Below, piece after piece: positions 7,885 to 15,817 of a stretch of 64,000 nucleotides of DNA (the stretch's first letter is position 1; every line of letters starts with the position of its first letter). The position numbers and the translations under genes are program-made. Source of the stretch: Sphingobium sp. CAP-1 (GTDB lineage: Bacteria; Pseudomonadota; Alphaproteobacteria; Sphingomonadales; Sphingomonadaceae); assembly GCF_009720145.1 (NCBI RefSeq), contig NZ_CP046252.1:2480001-2544000 (forward strand). The letters run 5' to 3'. The notes under the pieces were generated by a model. That model was given only the letters and a program-made list of their open reading frames with translations. It was not told where the DNA came from and did no database searches.

Positions 7885-8939
7885 CAGACAGTTTCCCTTT
7901 GCCGCACATGGGCCAGCAGCGCCTCGACATGCGCGATCGGCGTGTCGGGCAAAATGCCATGGCCCAGGTTGAGGATATGCGGCCGGCCGGCAAAGGCGGC
8001 GCGGATCATGTCGACCGCTTCCTCGACCGCGCGGCCGCCGGCGATCAGCGCCAGCGGATCGAGATTGCCCTGCACCGGCATCCCGGCGGGGAGCGCGGCA
8101 TTGGCCCAACAGGGGTCGATGGTCTCATCGACGCCGACCGCATCCACGCCGGTCTGCGCGGCATAGTCGGCCAGTTTCGCGCCCGCGCCCTTGGGGAAGC
8201 CGATGACGGGAATATCCGGGTGCAGCGCCTTCAGGCGGGCGACGATCGCCTTGTTGGGTGCGATCACCCAGCGCTGGAATTGCAGCGGGGCGAGGCTGCC
8301 GGCCCAACTGTCGAACAGTTGCACCGCTTCCACCCCGGCCTGAATCTGGCCGGAGAGATAGGTGACGGTGGCGTCGACGATCGCATCCATGAGCGCGGCG
8401 AACCGCTCCGGCTGCTGATAGGCCATGCGGCGGGCGGCGGCATGGTCCTTGCTGCCCTGCCCCGCCACCATATAGGTCGCGATGGTCCAGGGGCTGCCCG
8501 CAAAGCCCAGAAAGGTGACATTGGGGTCCAGCGCCGCCTTCACCTGCCGCACGGTTTCGTAGACCGCGTCGAAGCGGCTGTAATCGGGGGTCAGCGCCGA
8601 CAGGTCGGTATCGGCCAGGATCGGGGCGAGGCGCGGGCCTTCGCCAGCCTCGAACCACAATTGCTGTCCCATCGCATAGGGGACGATCAATATGTCGGAA
8701 AAAAGGATGGCGCCGTCGAAGCCGAAGCGGCGGAGCGGCTGGAGCGTGACCTCGGCGGCGGCGGCGCTGTCATAGACGAGTTCGAGGAAGCCGCCCTTTT
8801 CCGCCCTGAGCGCGCGATATTCGGGCAGATAGCGGCCCGCCTGGCGCATCAGCCACATTGGCGGCACGGCGGGGCGATCACCTTTGAGGACGGCGAGGAG
8901 CGGCTTTTCAGGGAGGCTCGCCAGTGTGTCGAGGCGCAT
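7884..8939 (-). CDS. hemE: Uroporphyrinogen decarboxylase
   Basis: HemE decarboxylates uroporphyrinogen III to coproporphyrinogen III in haem synthesis. The ~351-residue protein contains the signature MWLMRQAGRYLPEYR near residue 29, the catalytic-loop AILFSDIL, GFAGSPWTIATYM, and the C-terminal NLGHGI. I take the ATG at 8939; a GTG codon directly before it (8942) is a possible alternative. It is first in a hemE-hemJ pair. Its upstream region is the predicted chromosomal origin, the same hemE-side location known for the Caulobacter origin. Confidence 0.96.
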   Translation of the reverse strand: MRLDTLASLPEKPLLAVLKGDRPAVPPMWLMRQAGRYLPEYRALRAEKGGFLELVYDSAAAAEVTLQPLRRFGFDGAILFSDILIVPYAMGQQLWFEAGEGPRLAPILADTDLSALTPDYSRFDAVYETVRQVKAALDPNVTFLGFAGSPWTIATYMVAGQGSKDHAAARRMAYQQPERFAALMDAIVDATVTYLSGQIQAGVEAVQLFDSWAGSLAPLQFQRWVIAPNKAIVARLKALHPDIPVIGFPKGAGAKLADYAAQTGVDAVGVDETIDPCWANAALPAGMPVQGNLDPLALIAGGRAVEEAVDMIRAAFAGRPHILNLGHGILPDTPIAHVEALLAHVRQRETV

Positions 8940-9083
8940 CACATCTCTCTTATATTTAGATTCAAAGGATGATGGAGATAGTAGGTCCGTTGGCAGCGGG
9001 GTTTATGCGCTGTGCCCGCTTTTGCCAACATATTGACTCAGGAGAGTCACGGAGGAGCGTCCGAGTCAGAGTCTCTATCCCCG

Positions 9084-9092
9084 TTATCCACA
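9084..9092 (+). promoter_or_regulatory. DnaA box 1 (perfect TTATCCACA)
   Basis: Exact match to the strong DnaA box. A weak inverted partner (TCGTCCACA on the minus strand) lies four bases downstream. It is preceded directly by TCTATCCCCG, a ten-mer repeated at 9171-9180. Confidence 0.9.
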
Positions 9093-9126
9093 GGCTGTGG
9101 ACGAAAAAACGGGTCTGTTGGGGGCT

Positions 9127-9135
9127 TGTGGATAA
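9127..9135 (-). promoter_or_regulatory. DnaA box 2 (perfect, minus strand)
   Basis: TGTGGATAA on the plus strand is the exact complement of TTATCCACA. It abuts a GANTC site at 9136-9140. Confidence 0.9.
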
Positions 9136-9195
9136 GAGTCGGGGCAGCGGGGACGGGGAAAAAGCGGGATTCTATCCCCGGATTCATCCCTTGAT

Positions 9196-9204
9196 TTATC
9201 CACA
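9196..9204 (+). promoter_or_regulatory. DnaA box 3 (perfect TTATCCACA)
   Basis: Exact strong-box match, 16 bases before the start codon of the PPDK-regulator gene. DnaA binding here could also affect that gene's expression. Confidence 0.9.
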
Positions 9205-9220
9205 GCCTCCCCACAGAGAT

Positions 9221-10051
9221 ATGCCCATGGCGCGCATCCACCTGCATCTTCTGTCTGACTCCACCGGCGAAACGCTGGAGAATATCGCCAAGGCGGCGAT
9301 CGGCCTGTTCGAAAATGTCGAGGCGATCCGCCATTTCTGGCCGATGGTGCGGTCCGATGTCCATCTCGACCGGATCATGGAGGAAATCGCCGCCAATCCG
9401 GGGCTGGTGCTGTTCACCCTGACCAACCATATGCTGCGCAAGCGGCTGGAGACGCGCTGCCGCGCGCTGGGCCTGCCCCATGTCGCGGCGCTGGACAGCG
9501 TGGCCGACGCCCTGTCCAACATATTGGGGCAGGAAACGCGGACCCGGCCGGGGCGCAAACATATATTGGACGAAGCCTATTTCGCCCGGATCGAGGCGAT
9601 CCAGTTCACCATCGCCCATGATGACGGCGTGGGCCATGAAAATTGGGAGGAGGCGGACATCGTGCTGGCGGGCGTGTCGCGCGCGTCCAAGACGCCGACC
9701 TCCATCTATCTCGCCAATCGCGGCTACAAGACCGCCAATATCCCGCTGGTGCCGGAATCGCCGCCGCCGCGCAGCCTTTATGGTCTGAAACATCCGATGG
9801 TGGTGGGGCTGACGGTCAGCCCGGAGCGGTTGATCCAGATCCGCCGCAACCGGCTGTTGTCGCTCAACCAGGCGCCCGAAACCGCCTATGTCGACAATGA
9901 CAAGGTGCAGGAGGAACTGGCCTTCGCCCGGCGCATGTTCGCCGACCATGGCTGGCCGGTGATCGACATGACAAGGCGGTCGATCGAGGAGGCGGCGGCC
10001 GCGATCATCAACCTGTTCAACGACCGCGAACTGGAAGGGAGCGCGGCATGA
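9221..10051 (+). CDS. Pyruvate, phosphate dikinase regulatory protein (DUF299 kinase/pyrophosphorylase)
   Basis: Members of this family reversibly phosphorylate a threonine of pyruvate phosphate dikinase or PEP synthase, using ADP as phosphoryl donor, and so control PEP/pyruvate flux. The 276-residue protein starts with the typical ARIHLHLLSDSTGET and carries the P-loop-like GVSRASKTPTSIYLANRG (about 150-167) followed by KTANIPLVP. A second ATG at 9227 is a possible start; the reading frame extends upstream through the origin but has no family features there. It is the first gene of the rightward cluster, and its stop overlaps the maf start by four bases. Confidence 0.94.
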   Translation: MPMARIHLHLLSDSTGETLENIAKAAIGLFENVEAIRHFWPMVRSDVHLDRIMEEIAANPGLVLFTLTNHMLRKRLETRCRALGLPHVAALDSVADALSNILGQETRTRPGRKHILDEAYFARIEAIQFTIAHDDGVGHENWEEADIVLAGVSRASKTPTSIYLANRGYKTANIPLVPESPPPRSLYGLKHPMVVGLTVSPERLIQIRRNRLLSLNQAPETAYVDNDKVQEELAFARRMFADHGWPVIDMTRRSIEEAAAAIINLFNDRELEGSAA

Positions 10052-10653
10052 TCGTGCTGGCGTCGCAAAGCGCGAGCCGGCGGGCGCTGCTGGCCGCCGC
10101 GCAGGTGCCGTTCGAGGCGCTGTCGCCGGGCGTGGACGAGGAAGCGGCCAAGGAGGCGCTGCGCGCCGACGGGCTGGATGCGCGCGGGCTGGCCGATGCG
10201 CTGGCGGAATTGAAGGCGCTCAAAGTGTCGCGCCGTGTGCCGGGCGCGCTGGTGCTGGGATGCGACCAGACTCTGAGCATCGGTGACGGTGAGGAGCGGG
10301 GGGCGATGATCGACAAGGCGGTCGATCGCGCAGACGCGGAACGAATCCTGCGCCTTCTGTCCGGTCGGGTCCATCATCTGCACAGCGCGGCGGTGATCGT
10401 GTTGAACGGCGAACCGATCTGGCGCCATGTCGAGCGGGTGCGCATGACCGTGCGGCCGCTGTCGGACGCCTTCATCGCATCCTATCTGGATTCCGACTGG
10501 GACGAACTGCGCTGGTGCGTCGGCTGCTACCGGATCGAGGGGCCGGGGGTGCAGATTTTCAGCAAGGTCGAGGGCAGCCAGTTTGCGATTCAGGGGCTGC
10601 CGCTGCTGCCTTTGCTTGACTTTCTGCGCGTGCGCGGCGTTTTGGCGGCATGA
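10048..10653 (+). CDS. maf: Maf-family nucleoside triphosphate pyrophosphatase
   Basis: Maf proteins hydrolyse non-canonical or modified NTPs (dTTP/UTP or 7-methyl-GTP types) to the monophosphate. The 201-residue protein opens with IVLASQSASRRALL, the family signature for S-x-S-x-R-R-x-L-L, and has a catalytic-site GCDQTLS near residue 73 and the C-terminal YRIEGPGVQIFSKVEGS. It overlaps both neighbours by ATGA junctions, within the PPDK-regulator / maf / aroE / coaE / dnaQ cluster. Which nucleotide it prefers cannot be decided here. Confidence 0.93.
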   Translation: MIVLASQSASRRALLAAAQVPFEALSPGVDEEAAKEALRADGLDARGLADALAELKALKVSRRVPGALVLGCDQTLSIGDGEERGAMIDKAVDRADAERILRLLSGRVHHLHSAAVIVLNGEPIWRHVERVRMTVRPLSDAFIASYLDSDWDELRWCVGCYRIEGPGVQIFSKVEGSQFAIQGLPLLPLLDFLRVRGVLAA

Positions 10654-11474
10654 CCGACAAGCTGCCCTACGCTGAAGTGATCGGCGATCCGATCGACCAC
10701 AGCAAATCCCCGCTGATCCATAATTTCTGGCTCGATGCGCTGAATATCGAGGCGGAATATAAAAAGACCCATGTGACGCCGCAGGGGCTGGCGGCCTATT
10801 TCCTGATGCGGCGCGCCGATCCCGACTGGCTGGGCTGCAACGTGACCATCCCCCACAAGATCGCGGTGATGGACTATGTCGATGATCCGGGCGGGGTGCG
10901 GGAACGGATCGGCGCGGTCAACACCATCGCCAGCGAGACGGGCGGGCCGCTGATCGGCACCAATACCGATGCGGGCGGTTTCCTCCAGCCGCTGCTGCGC
11001 GACAAGTGGAAGGGGCAAAGCGCGGTGCTGGTCGGCGCGGGTGGCGCGGCACGGGCGATATTGTTCGCGCTCACCAGCCTGGGCGTGCCCGACATCACGA
11101 TCATGGCGCGCGATCCGGCCAAGGGGCAGGCGCTGCTCGACCGGGCCGGGGTGTCGGGCCGGGCGATCGCCCTCACCGATGCGCTGCCCGCCGCCGACCT
11201 GCTGGTCAACGCCACCTCGCTCGGCATGGTCGGCCAGCCGGCGCTGGAGCTGGACCTTAAGCCGCTGGCGGCCGGGGCGACTGTCTATGACATCGTCTAT
11301 ACGCCGCTGGAGACGGGATTGCTGAAGGCGGCGAAGGCGCGCGGCCTCCGGACTCTGGACGGTCTGGAAATGCTGATCGGGCAGGCGGCGCTGGCGTTCG
11401 ACATTTTCTTTGACGCGACTGCGCCGCGCGAACTGGACGAAGAATTGCGCGCGTTGCTGCTCGCCGCCGATTGA
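10650..11474 (+). CDS. aroE: Shikimate dehydrogenase (NADP+)
   Basis: AroE reduces 3-dehydroshikimate to shikimate in aromatic amino acid synthesis. The 274-residue enzyme shows the substrate-binding DHSKSP near residue 16, NVTIPHK (about 64-70, catalytic Lys), NTDAGGF, the NADP-binding GAGGAARAI, and NATSLGM. The start overlaps maf by four bases, and the stop overlaps the coaE ATG by one base (TGATG at 11472-11476). Confidence 0.96.
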   Translation: MTDKLPYAEVIGDPIDHSKSPLIHNFWLDALNIEAEYKKTHVTPQGLAAYFLMRRADPDWLGCNVTIPHKIAVMDYVDDPGGVRERIGAVNTIASETGGPLIGTNTDAGGFLQPLLRDKWKGQSAVLVGAGGAARAILFALTSLGVPDITIMARDPAKGQALLDRAGVSGRAIALTDALPAADLLVNATSLGMVGQPALELDLKPLAAGATVYDIVYTPLETGLLKAAKARGLRTLDGLEMLIGQAALAFDIFFDATAPRELDEELRALLLAAD

Positions 11475-12067
11475 TGAAGGTCTACGGCCTCACCGGATCG
11501 ATCGGCATGGGCAAGTCGGCGGTGGCGGCGATGTTGCGGCGCGAAGGCGTGCCTTTGTTCGATGCCGACGCGCAGGTGCATCATTTGCAAGGGCCGGGCG
11601 GCGCGTTGCTCCCCGCGATCGAGGCGCGCTTTCCCGGCACGACCGGGCCGAAAGGGGTCGACCGGGCGAAGCTGGGCGCGGCGGTGTTCGGCCATCCGGG
11701 CGAGCGCAAGGCGCTGGAGGCGATCGTCCATCCGGCGGTGCGGGACGCGCGCAAGGCGTTCCTGCGGCGGAATCGCGCGCGCGGATTCGTGATCCTGGAC
11801 ATTCCGCTGCTGTTCGAGACGCGGGGGCAGAAAGCGCTGGACGGCGTGATCGTCGTTACCGCCCCGGCGTGGAAGCAGCGCAAACGAGTCCTGGCGCGGC
11901 CGGGGATGAGCGCGGCAAAATTCCGCCAGATTGTCCATCTGCAAACACCCGATGCTGAAAAACGGCGGCGGGCAGACTATATCATCCATACGGGAACGAC
12001 ATTTGCCGCAACCCGCGCACAGGTCAGGCGTCTGGTCGCTTGCCTTGCGCGCAAGACAGGCAGATAA
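11474..12067 (+). CDS. coaE: Dephospho-CoA kinase
   Basis: CoaE phosphorylates the ribose 3'-hydroxyl of dephospho-CoA, the last step of CoA synthesis. The 197-residue protein has the P-loop GLTGSIGMGKSAV at residues 6-18, the DADAQVHHL segment, and the LDIPLLFE motif of the CoA-binding region. I use the ATG at 11474, which overlaps the aroE stop; the TTG directly before it is less likely. The last bases are followed closely by dnaQ. The coaE-dnaQ order next to the origin is common in alphaproteobacteria. Confidence 0.95.
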   Translation: MKVYGLTGSIGMGKSAVAAMLRREGVPLFDADAQVHHLQGPGGALLPAIEARFPGTTGPKGVDRAKLGAAVFGHPGERKALEAIVHPAVRDARKAFLRRNRARGFVILDIPLLFETRGQKALDGVIVVTAPAWKQRKRVLARPGMSAAKFRQIVHLQTPDAEKRRRADYIIHTGTTFAATRAQVRRLVACLARKTGR

Positions 12068-12099
12068 GGGTTTGCCCACAGAGTCGAATGAAGAGGGCG

Positions 12100-12792
12100 A
12101 TGCGCGAGATCATTTTCGATACCGAAACGACGGGATTTGATCCTGCATCCGGCGACCGACTGGTCGAAATCGGCTGCATCGAACTCATCAACCGGGTGCC
12201 AAGCGGGCGCACCTTCCACGCTTATTACCATCCTGAACGCGACATGCCCGCCGCCGCCTTTGCGGTGCATGGCCTGTCGACCGAATTTCTGCGCGACAAG
12301 CCGTTGTTCGCGAAGGGCGCGGCGGACCTGCTGGAGTTTCTGGAGGACAGCCCGCTGGTCGCGCATAATGCGCGCTTCGACTTCGGATTCCTCAATCACG
12401 AACTGAAGCTGTGCGGCCATGGCGAAGTGTCGATGGACCGGATGATCGACACGGTGGCGATCGCCCGCACCCTGCATCCCGGCGCCAAGCACAGCCTGGA
12501 CGCGCTTTGCACCCGTTATGGCATCGACCGCAGCCATCGCGTCAAGCATGGCGCCCTGCTCGACGCCGAATTGCTGGCGCAACTCTATATCGAACTGACC
12601 GGCGGCCGACAGATCGGCCTGGGTCTGGCACAGGAGGAAACAGAAGAGATCGTCAGGGTGGAACTGTCGGAAACCTCCGTGGTTCGCCCTGTTCGTCCCG
12701 CGCGCGTCTTTGCGGCGAGCGCGGCGGAACTGGAACGGCACGCAGCGTTCGTCGCGACGCTGAAAGAGCCGCTCTGGTCGCAGGAGGCATAG
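12100..12792 (+). CDS. dnaQ: DNA polymerase III epsilon subunit (3'-5' proofreading exonuclease)
   Basis: DnaQ proofreads for the replicative polymerase. The exonuclease motifs are Exo I DTETTGFDP (residues 6-14), Exo II VAHNARFDFGFL and Exo III HGALLDAELLA, giving the DEDDh set. The C-terminal ~60 residues are a variable tail expected to bind the alpha subunit. I start at MREIIFDTETTG (12100), preceded by AAGAGG; an in-frame ATG at 12088 would add four residues, and a longer frame from 12040 would overlap coaE. The protein is 230 residues. Confidence 0.94.
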   Translation: MREIIFDTETTGFDPASGDRLVEIGCIELINRVPSGRTFHAYYHPERDMPAAAFAVHGLSTEFLRDKPLFAKGAADLLEFLEDSPLVAHNARFDFGFLNHELKLCGHGEVSMDRMIDTVAIARTLHPGAKHSLDALCTRYGIDRSHRVKHGALLDAELLAQLYIELTGGRQIGLGLAQEETEEIVRVELSETSVVRPVRPARVFAASAAELERHAAFVATLKEPLWSQEA

Positions 12793-12866
12793 ACCGTAAC
12801 GGCCTATGCCCTCCACGCCCACCGGGCCGCCTTCCTGGCGACCCGGCAAGAATAAGGAGAAGGCAT

Positions 12867-13469
12867 ATGGATATTCGTGTTTCCGGGCATCAGGTCGAAA
12901 CGGGCGACGCGCTCAAGCAGCATGTTTACGACCGTTTGGAGGCGATGGCCGAGAAATATTTCTCTCGCACGATTTCCGCCCAGGTGACCTTTCGCAAGGC
13001 ACCGCACGGCGCCTTTCATTGCGATATCGTGTGCCATGTCATGACCGGCCTGATCCTGAAGGGCGCGGGGGAATCGCAGGAGGCGCATCCCGCCTTCGAA
13101 CTGGCGGCCACCAAGATCGAGCGGCAACTGGTCCGCTATATGCGCCGGCTGAAGGACCGGCATCTCCAGGCGAGCGCGGCCGAAGCGCAGCGCGTCAACA
13201 GCTACAGCGTCGATGATATTGATGGCGCGGGTTACACCATCTTTGCCAGCGTCACCGACGAAGAGGAAGAACCGGCGGATGCCCCGCTGATCGTCGCGGA
13301 AACCCGCGTCGACATTCCCGAAGCCAGCGTGTCCGACGCGGTGATGATGCTGGATCTGCGCAACACCAATGCGTTGCTGTTCCTCAACGCGGGCACGTCC
13401 GCCTATAATATGGTCTATCGCCGGCATGACGGGACGATCGGCTGGGTCGAGCCGCGCGCGCTGGCCTGA
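12867..13469 (+). CDS. hpf: Long-form ribosome hibernation promoting factor
   Basis: Long HPF dimerises 70S ribosomes into inactive 100S particles in stationary phase. The 200-residue protein has an N-terminal S30AE domain (1-105; MDIRVSGHQVETGDALKQ) and, after an acidic linker (DEEEEP), a C-terminal dimerisation domain (about 140-200; FLNAGTSAYNMVYRRHDG). A strong AAGGAG lies eight bases before the ATG. A terminator-like hairpin follows, and ptsN comes next, the usual hpf-ptsN pairing of proteobacteria, here without rpoN immediately upstream. Confidence 0.95.
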   Translation: MDIRVSGHQVETGDALKQHVYDRLEAMAEKYFSRTISAQVTFRKAPHGAFHCDIVCHVMTGLILKGAGESQEAHPAFELAATKIERQLVRYMRRLKDRHLQASAAEAQRVNSYSVDDIDGAGYTIFASVTDEEEEPADAPLIVAETRVDIPEASVSDAVMMLDLRNTNALLFLNAGTSAYNMVYRRHDGTIGWVEPRALA

Positions 13470-13480
13470 GCCTCCTGACG

Positions 13481-13529
13481 CCCGGCCCCTTGCCTTGACC
13501 TGCTGACGCAGGGGGCTTATGGGGCCGGG
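13481..13529 (+). terminator. Hairpin between hpf and ptsN
   Basis: A 9-bp perfect stem CCCGGCCCC/GGGGCCGGG (13481-13489 with 13521-13529) encloses a 31-base loop and is followed by CTTTCATT. The stem is strong but the T-run is weak, so it may be an attenuating terminator or a processing site. Confidence 0.5.
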
Positions 13530-13592
13530 CTTTCATTGTCCGAAGATCGCGCGAGGACACGGACCGCGCGGCTCGGCCGTTTCGGATAGACC

Positions 13593-14060
13593 ATGGTTCA
13601 TTTCAACGACATCGTTGCGCCCGAAGCGCTCGCGACGGGGCTGGCGGCGAACGGCAAGAAGGCGCTGTTCCAGAAAATCGCCGCGCTGGCCGCCTGCGCC
13701 TATGGACTGGAGGCCGATGAGGTGGGCGACGCGCTGTTCGAGCGCGAACGGCTGGGATCGACCGGCTTTGGCGGCGGCGTCGCCATTCCCCATGCGAAAA
13801 TTCCGGGTCTGGACAAGATGTGCGGCGTCGTCGTGCTGCTCGATCCGGCGGTGCCGTTCGATGCGGTCGACGAAGCGCCGGTCGATGTCGTCTTTGCCCT
13901 GCTGTCGCCGGTCGACAGCGGCGCCGAGCATCTCAAGACGCTGGCGCGCGTGTCCCGTTATCTGCGCGACGAAAACACCGTGGCGCGGCTGCGCGGCGCC
14001 CAGTCGACCGGGGCGCTGCACGCGTTGCTGGCTGGCGGCGAGGCGCGTGACGCAGCCTGA
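13593..14060 (+). CDS. ptsN: PTS IIA-like nitrogen-regulatory protein (EIIA-Ntr)
   Basis: PtsN is the terminal phospho-acceptor of the nitrogen PTS and controls potassium, nitrogen and stress responses rather than sugar import. The 155-residue protein has the EIIA fold with the phosphorylated histidine in GGGVAIPHAKIPGL (about residue 66). The thioesterase gene begins inside its last codons (GTG at 14047), so the two are translationally coupled. No PTS sugar permease is present nearby, in keeping with a regulatory role. Confidence 0.94.
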   Translation: MVHFNDIVAPEALATGLAANGKKALFQKIAALAACAYGLEADEVGDALFERERLGSTGFGGGVAIPHAKIPGLDKMCGVVVLLDPAVPFDAVDEAPVDVVFALLSPVDSGAEHLKTLARVSRYLRDENTVARLRGAQSTGALHALLAGGEARDAA

Positions 14061-14523
14061 CGCGCCCATTTCCGACGTGCCGAGCGGCGAAGCGGCGCAT
14101 TTCCGTGCGCTGGAACAGCTTTACGGGTCCGCGCCGATCAACCGGCTGTTTCGGTCGGAACTGACCATCCCGGAAGCCGGGCGATCGGTGATCGATTTCG
14201 ATGTCGATGAAAGCCAGTTTCATGCCGCCGGCGCGGTGCATGGCACCGTCTATTTCAAGATGCTGGACGATGCGGCCTTCTACGCCGCCAACAGCCTGGT
14301 GAGCGACCGTTTCCTGCTGACCACGGCCTTCAACCTGCTGTTCACCCGGCCGATCGGACCGGGGCGGATTCGCGCCGAGGGCCGCTGGATCAGCGGCAAG
14401 CGCCGGGTGTTCGTCGCCGAAGCCAGCCTGATCGATTCGGACGGTGAAGAGGTTGGACGCGGCACCGGCACCTTCATGCGGTCGCAATTTCCGCTGTCGT
14501 CGCTGCCCGGATATGCCGGCTGA
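14047..14523 (+). CDS. PaaI-family hotdog-fold thioesterase
   Basis: This 158-residue protein resembles acyl-CoA thioesterases of the PaaI/YiiD type. The central helix segment HAAGAVHGTVYFKMLDDAAFYAAN (with an Asp at the catalytic position) and the following strands TTAFNLLFTRPIGPGRIRAEG fit a single hotdog domain. The likely start is a GTG at 14047, 14 bases inside ptsN, because no ATG occurs before the conserved domain. The stop overlaps the next gene by 11 bases. The physiological acyl-CoA is unknown. Confidence 0.8.
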   Translation: MTQPDAPISDVPSGEAAHFRALEQLYGSAPINRLFRSELTIPEAGRSVIDFDVDESQFHAAGAVHGTVYFKMLDDAAFYAANSLVSDRFLLTTAFNLLFTRPIGPGRIRAEGRWISGKRRVFVAEASLIDSDGEEVGRGTGTFMRSQFPLSSLPGYAG

Positions 14524-14854
14524 TCCGCGCCTGACCAGCGCCATGCTGGTGGGGGCGTTGCGGCGGCGGGTGACGGCGGCGGGCGGCTTTGCCACCATCC
14601 TGGTCAAGGGCGATGAAATCAGCGGCGTAATATTGGTCCAGACGCTTGAAAAGGGGCTGGAATCCGGTCTTTTTGAGCGGGTGCCGAACCTTGACGGCGG
14701 TTATGCGTTGATGCGCTGTGGACCCGCCCCGACGGAGGGTTTGGAGGCGATGGCACAGTATATAGCGCGCCGCCGCAGGTCGGACCCCGACCTGTGGATA
14801 ATCGAACTCGACATCCCGGAAGCGGAACGGTTCGCCGTGGAAACGATCTGCTGA
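14513..14854 (+). CDS. DUF1491-family protein
   Basis: This 113-residue alphaproteobacterial protein has no assigned function. Visible features are LTSAMLVGALRRRV near the N-terminus, a GGFATILVKGDEISGVILVQ strand pair, and the C-terminal DPDLWIIELDIPEAERFAVETI typical of DUF1491. The ATG at 14513 lies 11 bases inside the thioesterase gene; a farther ATG at 14444 would add residues without family resemblance. It is the last gene of the ptsN-thioesterase-DUF1491 overlap group. The fold suggests a small soluble protein. Confidence 0.82.
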   Translation: MPADPRLTSAMLVGALRRRVTAAGGFATILVKGDEISGVILVQTLEKGLESGLFERVPNLDGGYALMRCGPAPTEGLEAMAQYIARRRRSDPDLWIIELDIPEAERFAVETIC

Positions 14855-15033
14855 TCGTTGACACACCGTTCCGATCGGGGCATTGGCCCCCGCACGCCAA
14901 CGCGCAGGTTGCCACATTCGCCCATTGGGGGGCGGGCGCGGTAAACACGCAGACGGGGGGCGGCCGGTCGTCGCGGTGAATATGGGTTAAAGAGACGACG
15001 CCCCGGCCAAGAACCGCATGTTTTTGAGCTATA

Positions 15034-15699
15034 ATGAGCTTTCGTCTGAAAGCTGCGATTGCCGCAGCCTTTGCCTTGTCCGCCGCCGCTGCGGTGACTG
15101 CTTCCGACATGTCGATCGCTGGTGAATCGATTCCGTCGGCCACTTCGATCCCAGCCGCGCTTGCTCAAGCGCCTTCGGCCGGCACCAAGCCCGCCGTCAT
15201 TTTCGCCGCGCCGCGCGAAATCGCGCAGCCGCTGGCCTCTGTCGCCAAGGGCGACACCGTGTTTTCCACCGACTCCGAAGTTCCGGCAACCAGCCTCGCT
15301 GCTCTGGTCGACGCCCAAGGCGCGCCTGAGCAACTGGACGGCGACATGAAATGCCTGGCCGGAGCGGTCTATTTCGAATCCAAGGGTGAAAGCCTGGAGG
15401 GCCAGTTGGCCGTCGCGCGGGTCATCATCAATCGCGCCAAGTCCGGCCGCTTCGCCGACAGCTTGTGCGGCGTCGTCTATCAGCCGAGCCAGTTCAGCTT
15501 CGTGCGCGGCCACGCCATGCCGCCGATCCGGCTGGAAAGCCGCGACTGGCGCGAAGCCGTTGCCATCGCCCAGATCGCGGCCGACGATAGCTGGGACAGC
15601 CTGGCCGAAGGCGCGCTGTTCTTCCACGCTCGTCGCGTTTCGCCGGGCTGGGGCAAGGCCCGCCTGGCGTCGATCGACAACCACGTCTTTTATCGCTGA
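15034..15699 (+). CDS. SleB/CwlJ-type cell wall hydrolase, exported
   Basis: This 221-residue protein has a signal peptide (LKAAIAAAFALSAAAAVTA), a 70-residue Ala/Pro-rich linker and a C-terminal Hydrolase_2 domain from about residue 110. The domain has the typical beginning MKCLAGAVYFESKGE, where the glutamate is the presumed catalytic acid, then VARVIINRA and YQPSQFSF. It should cleave peptidoglycan in the periplasm as a lytic transglycosylase or amidase, not in spore germination, since these bacteria do not sporulate. A TATAAT overlaps the start codon. A strong hairpin terminator follows at 15752. Confidence 0.88.
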   Translation: MSFRLKAAIAAAFALSAAAAVTASDMSIAGESIPSATSIPAALAQAPSAGTKPAVIFAAPREIAQPLASVAKGDTVFSTDSEVPATSLAALVDAQGAPEQLDGDMKCLAGAVYFESKGESLEGQLAVARVIINRAKSGRFADSLCGVVYQPSQFSFVRGHAMPPIRLESRDWREAVAIAQIAADDSWDSLAEGALFFHARRVSPGWGKARLASIDNHVFYR

Positions 15700-15751
15700 A
15701 TCCGGGCGATTGCTTCTCCCGCCTTCGCGGCAGAACATGGCAGGATAATCG

Positions 15752-15786
15752 AAAGGCCGGTTCGGATCATCCGAATCGGCCTTTTC
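15752..15786 (+). terminator. Intrinsic terminator after the SleB-type gene
   Basis: A 15-bp stem with a single G-T pair (arms 15752-15766 and 15771-15785, AAAGGCC... pairing with ...GGCCTTT) and a short loop runs into TTTT. It is nearly symmetric, so it could work in both directions. Confidence 0.88.
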
Positions 15787-15790
15787 ATTT

Positions 15791-15805
15791 GTTCCTGACT
15801 TGTTC
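15791..15805 (+). promoter_or_regulatory. LexA operator (alphaproteobacterial SOS box) of mmcB
   Basis: GTTC at 15791-15794 and GTTC at 15802-15805 are separated by exactly seven bases, the GTTC-N7-GTTC direct-repeat operator known for alphaproteobacterial LexA. It directly abuts a -10-like TAATAT at 15806-15811 and ends 12 bases before the mmcB ATG, so bound LexA would block the promoter. Confidence 0.85.
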
Positions 15806-15817
15806 TAATATCGGGCA

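Larger units (their letters stand above)
8943..9220. other. oriC: Predicted chromosomal replication origin (oriC)
   Basis: This 278-base non-coding gap separates divergent hemE and the PPDK-regulator gene. It contains three exact TTATCCACA DnaA boxes (9084-9092 plus, 9127-9135 minus, 9196-9204 plus), a further weak box (9096-9104 minus) forming an inverted pair with the first, and a TCCCCACAG near 9208. It also contains eight GANTC sites, the CcrM methylation target: starts at 8959, 9035, 9044, 9063, 9069, 9136, 9168 and 9181. The hemE-proximal end is AT-richer (8948-8990) and could be the unwinding element. No TTAA occurs, so no classical CtrA site is seen. Genes on both flanks are transcribed away from it. 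The hemE side matches the known alphaproteobacterial origin location. Confidence 0.85.

Noticed and set aside
15030..15035. TATAAT just before the SleB-type start codon
   Set aside because: It overlaps the ATG, so it cannot be the -10 element for this start; I found no matching -35 and do not call a promoter.
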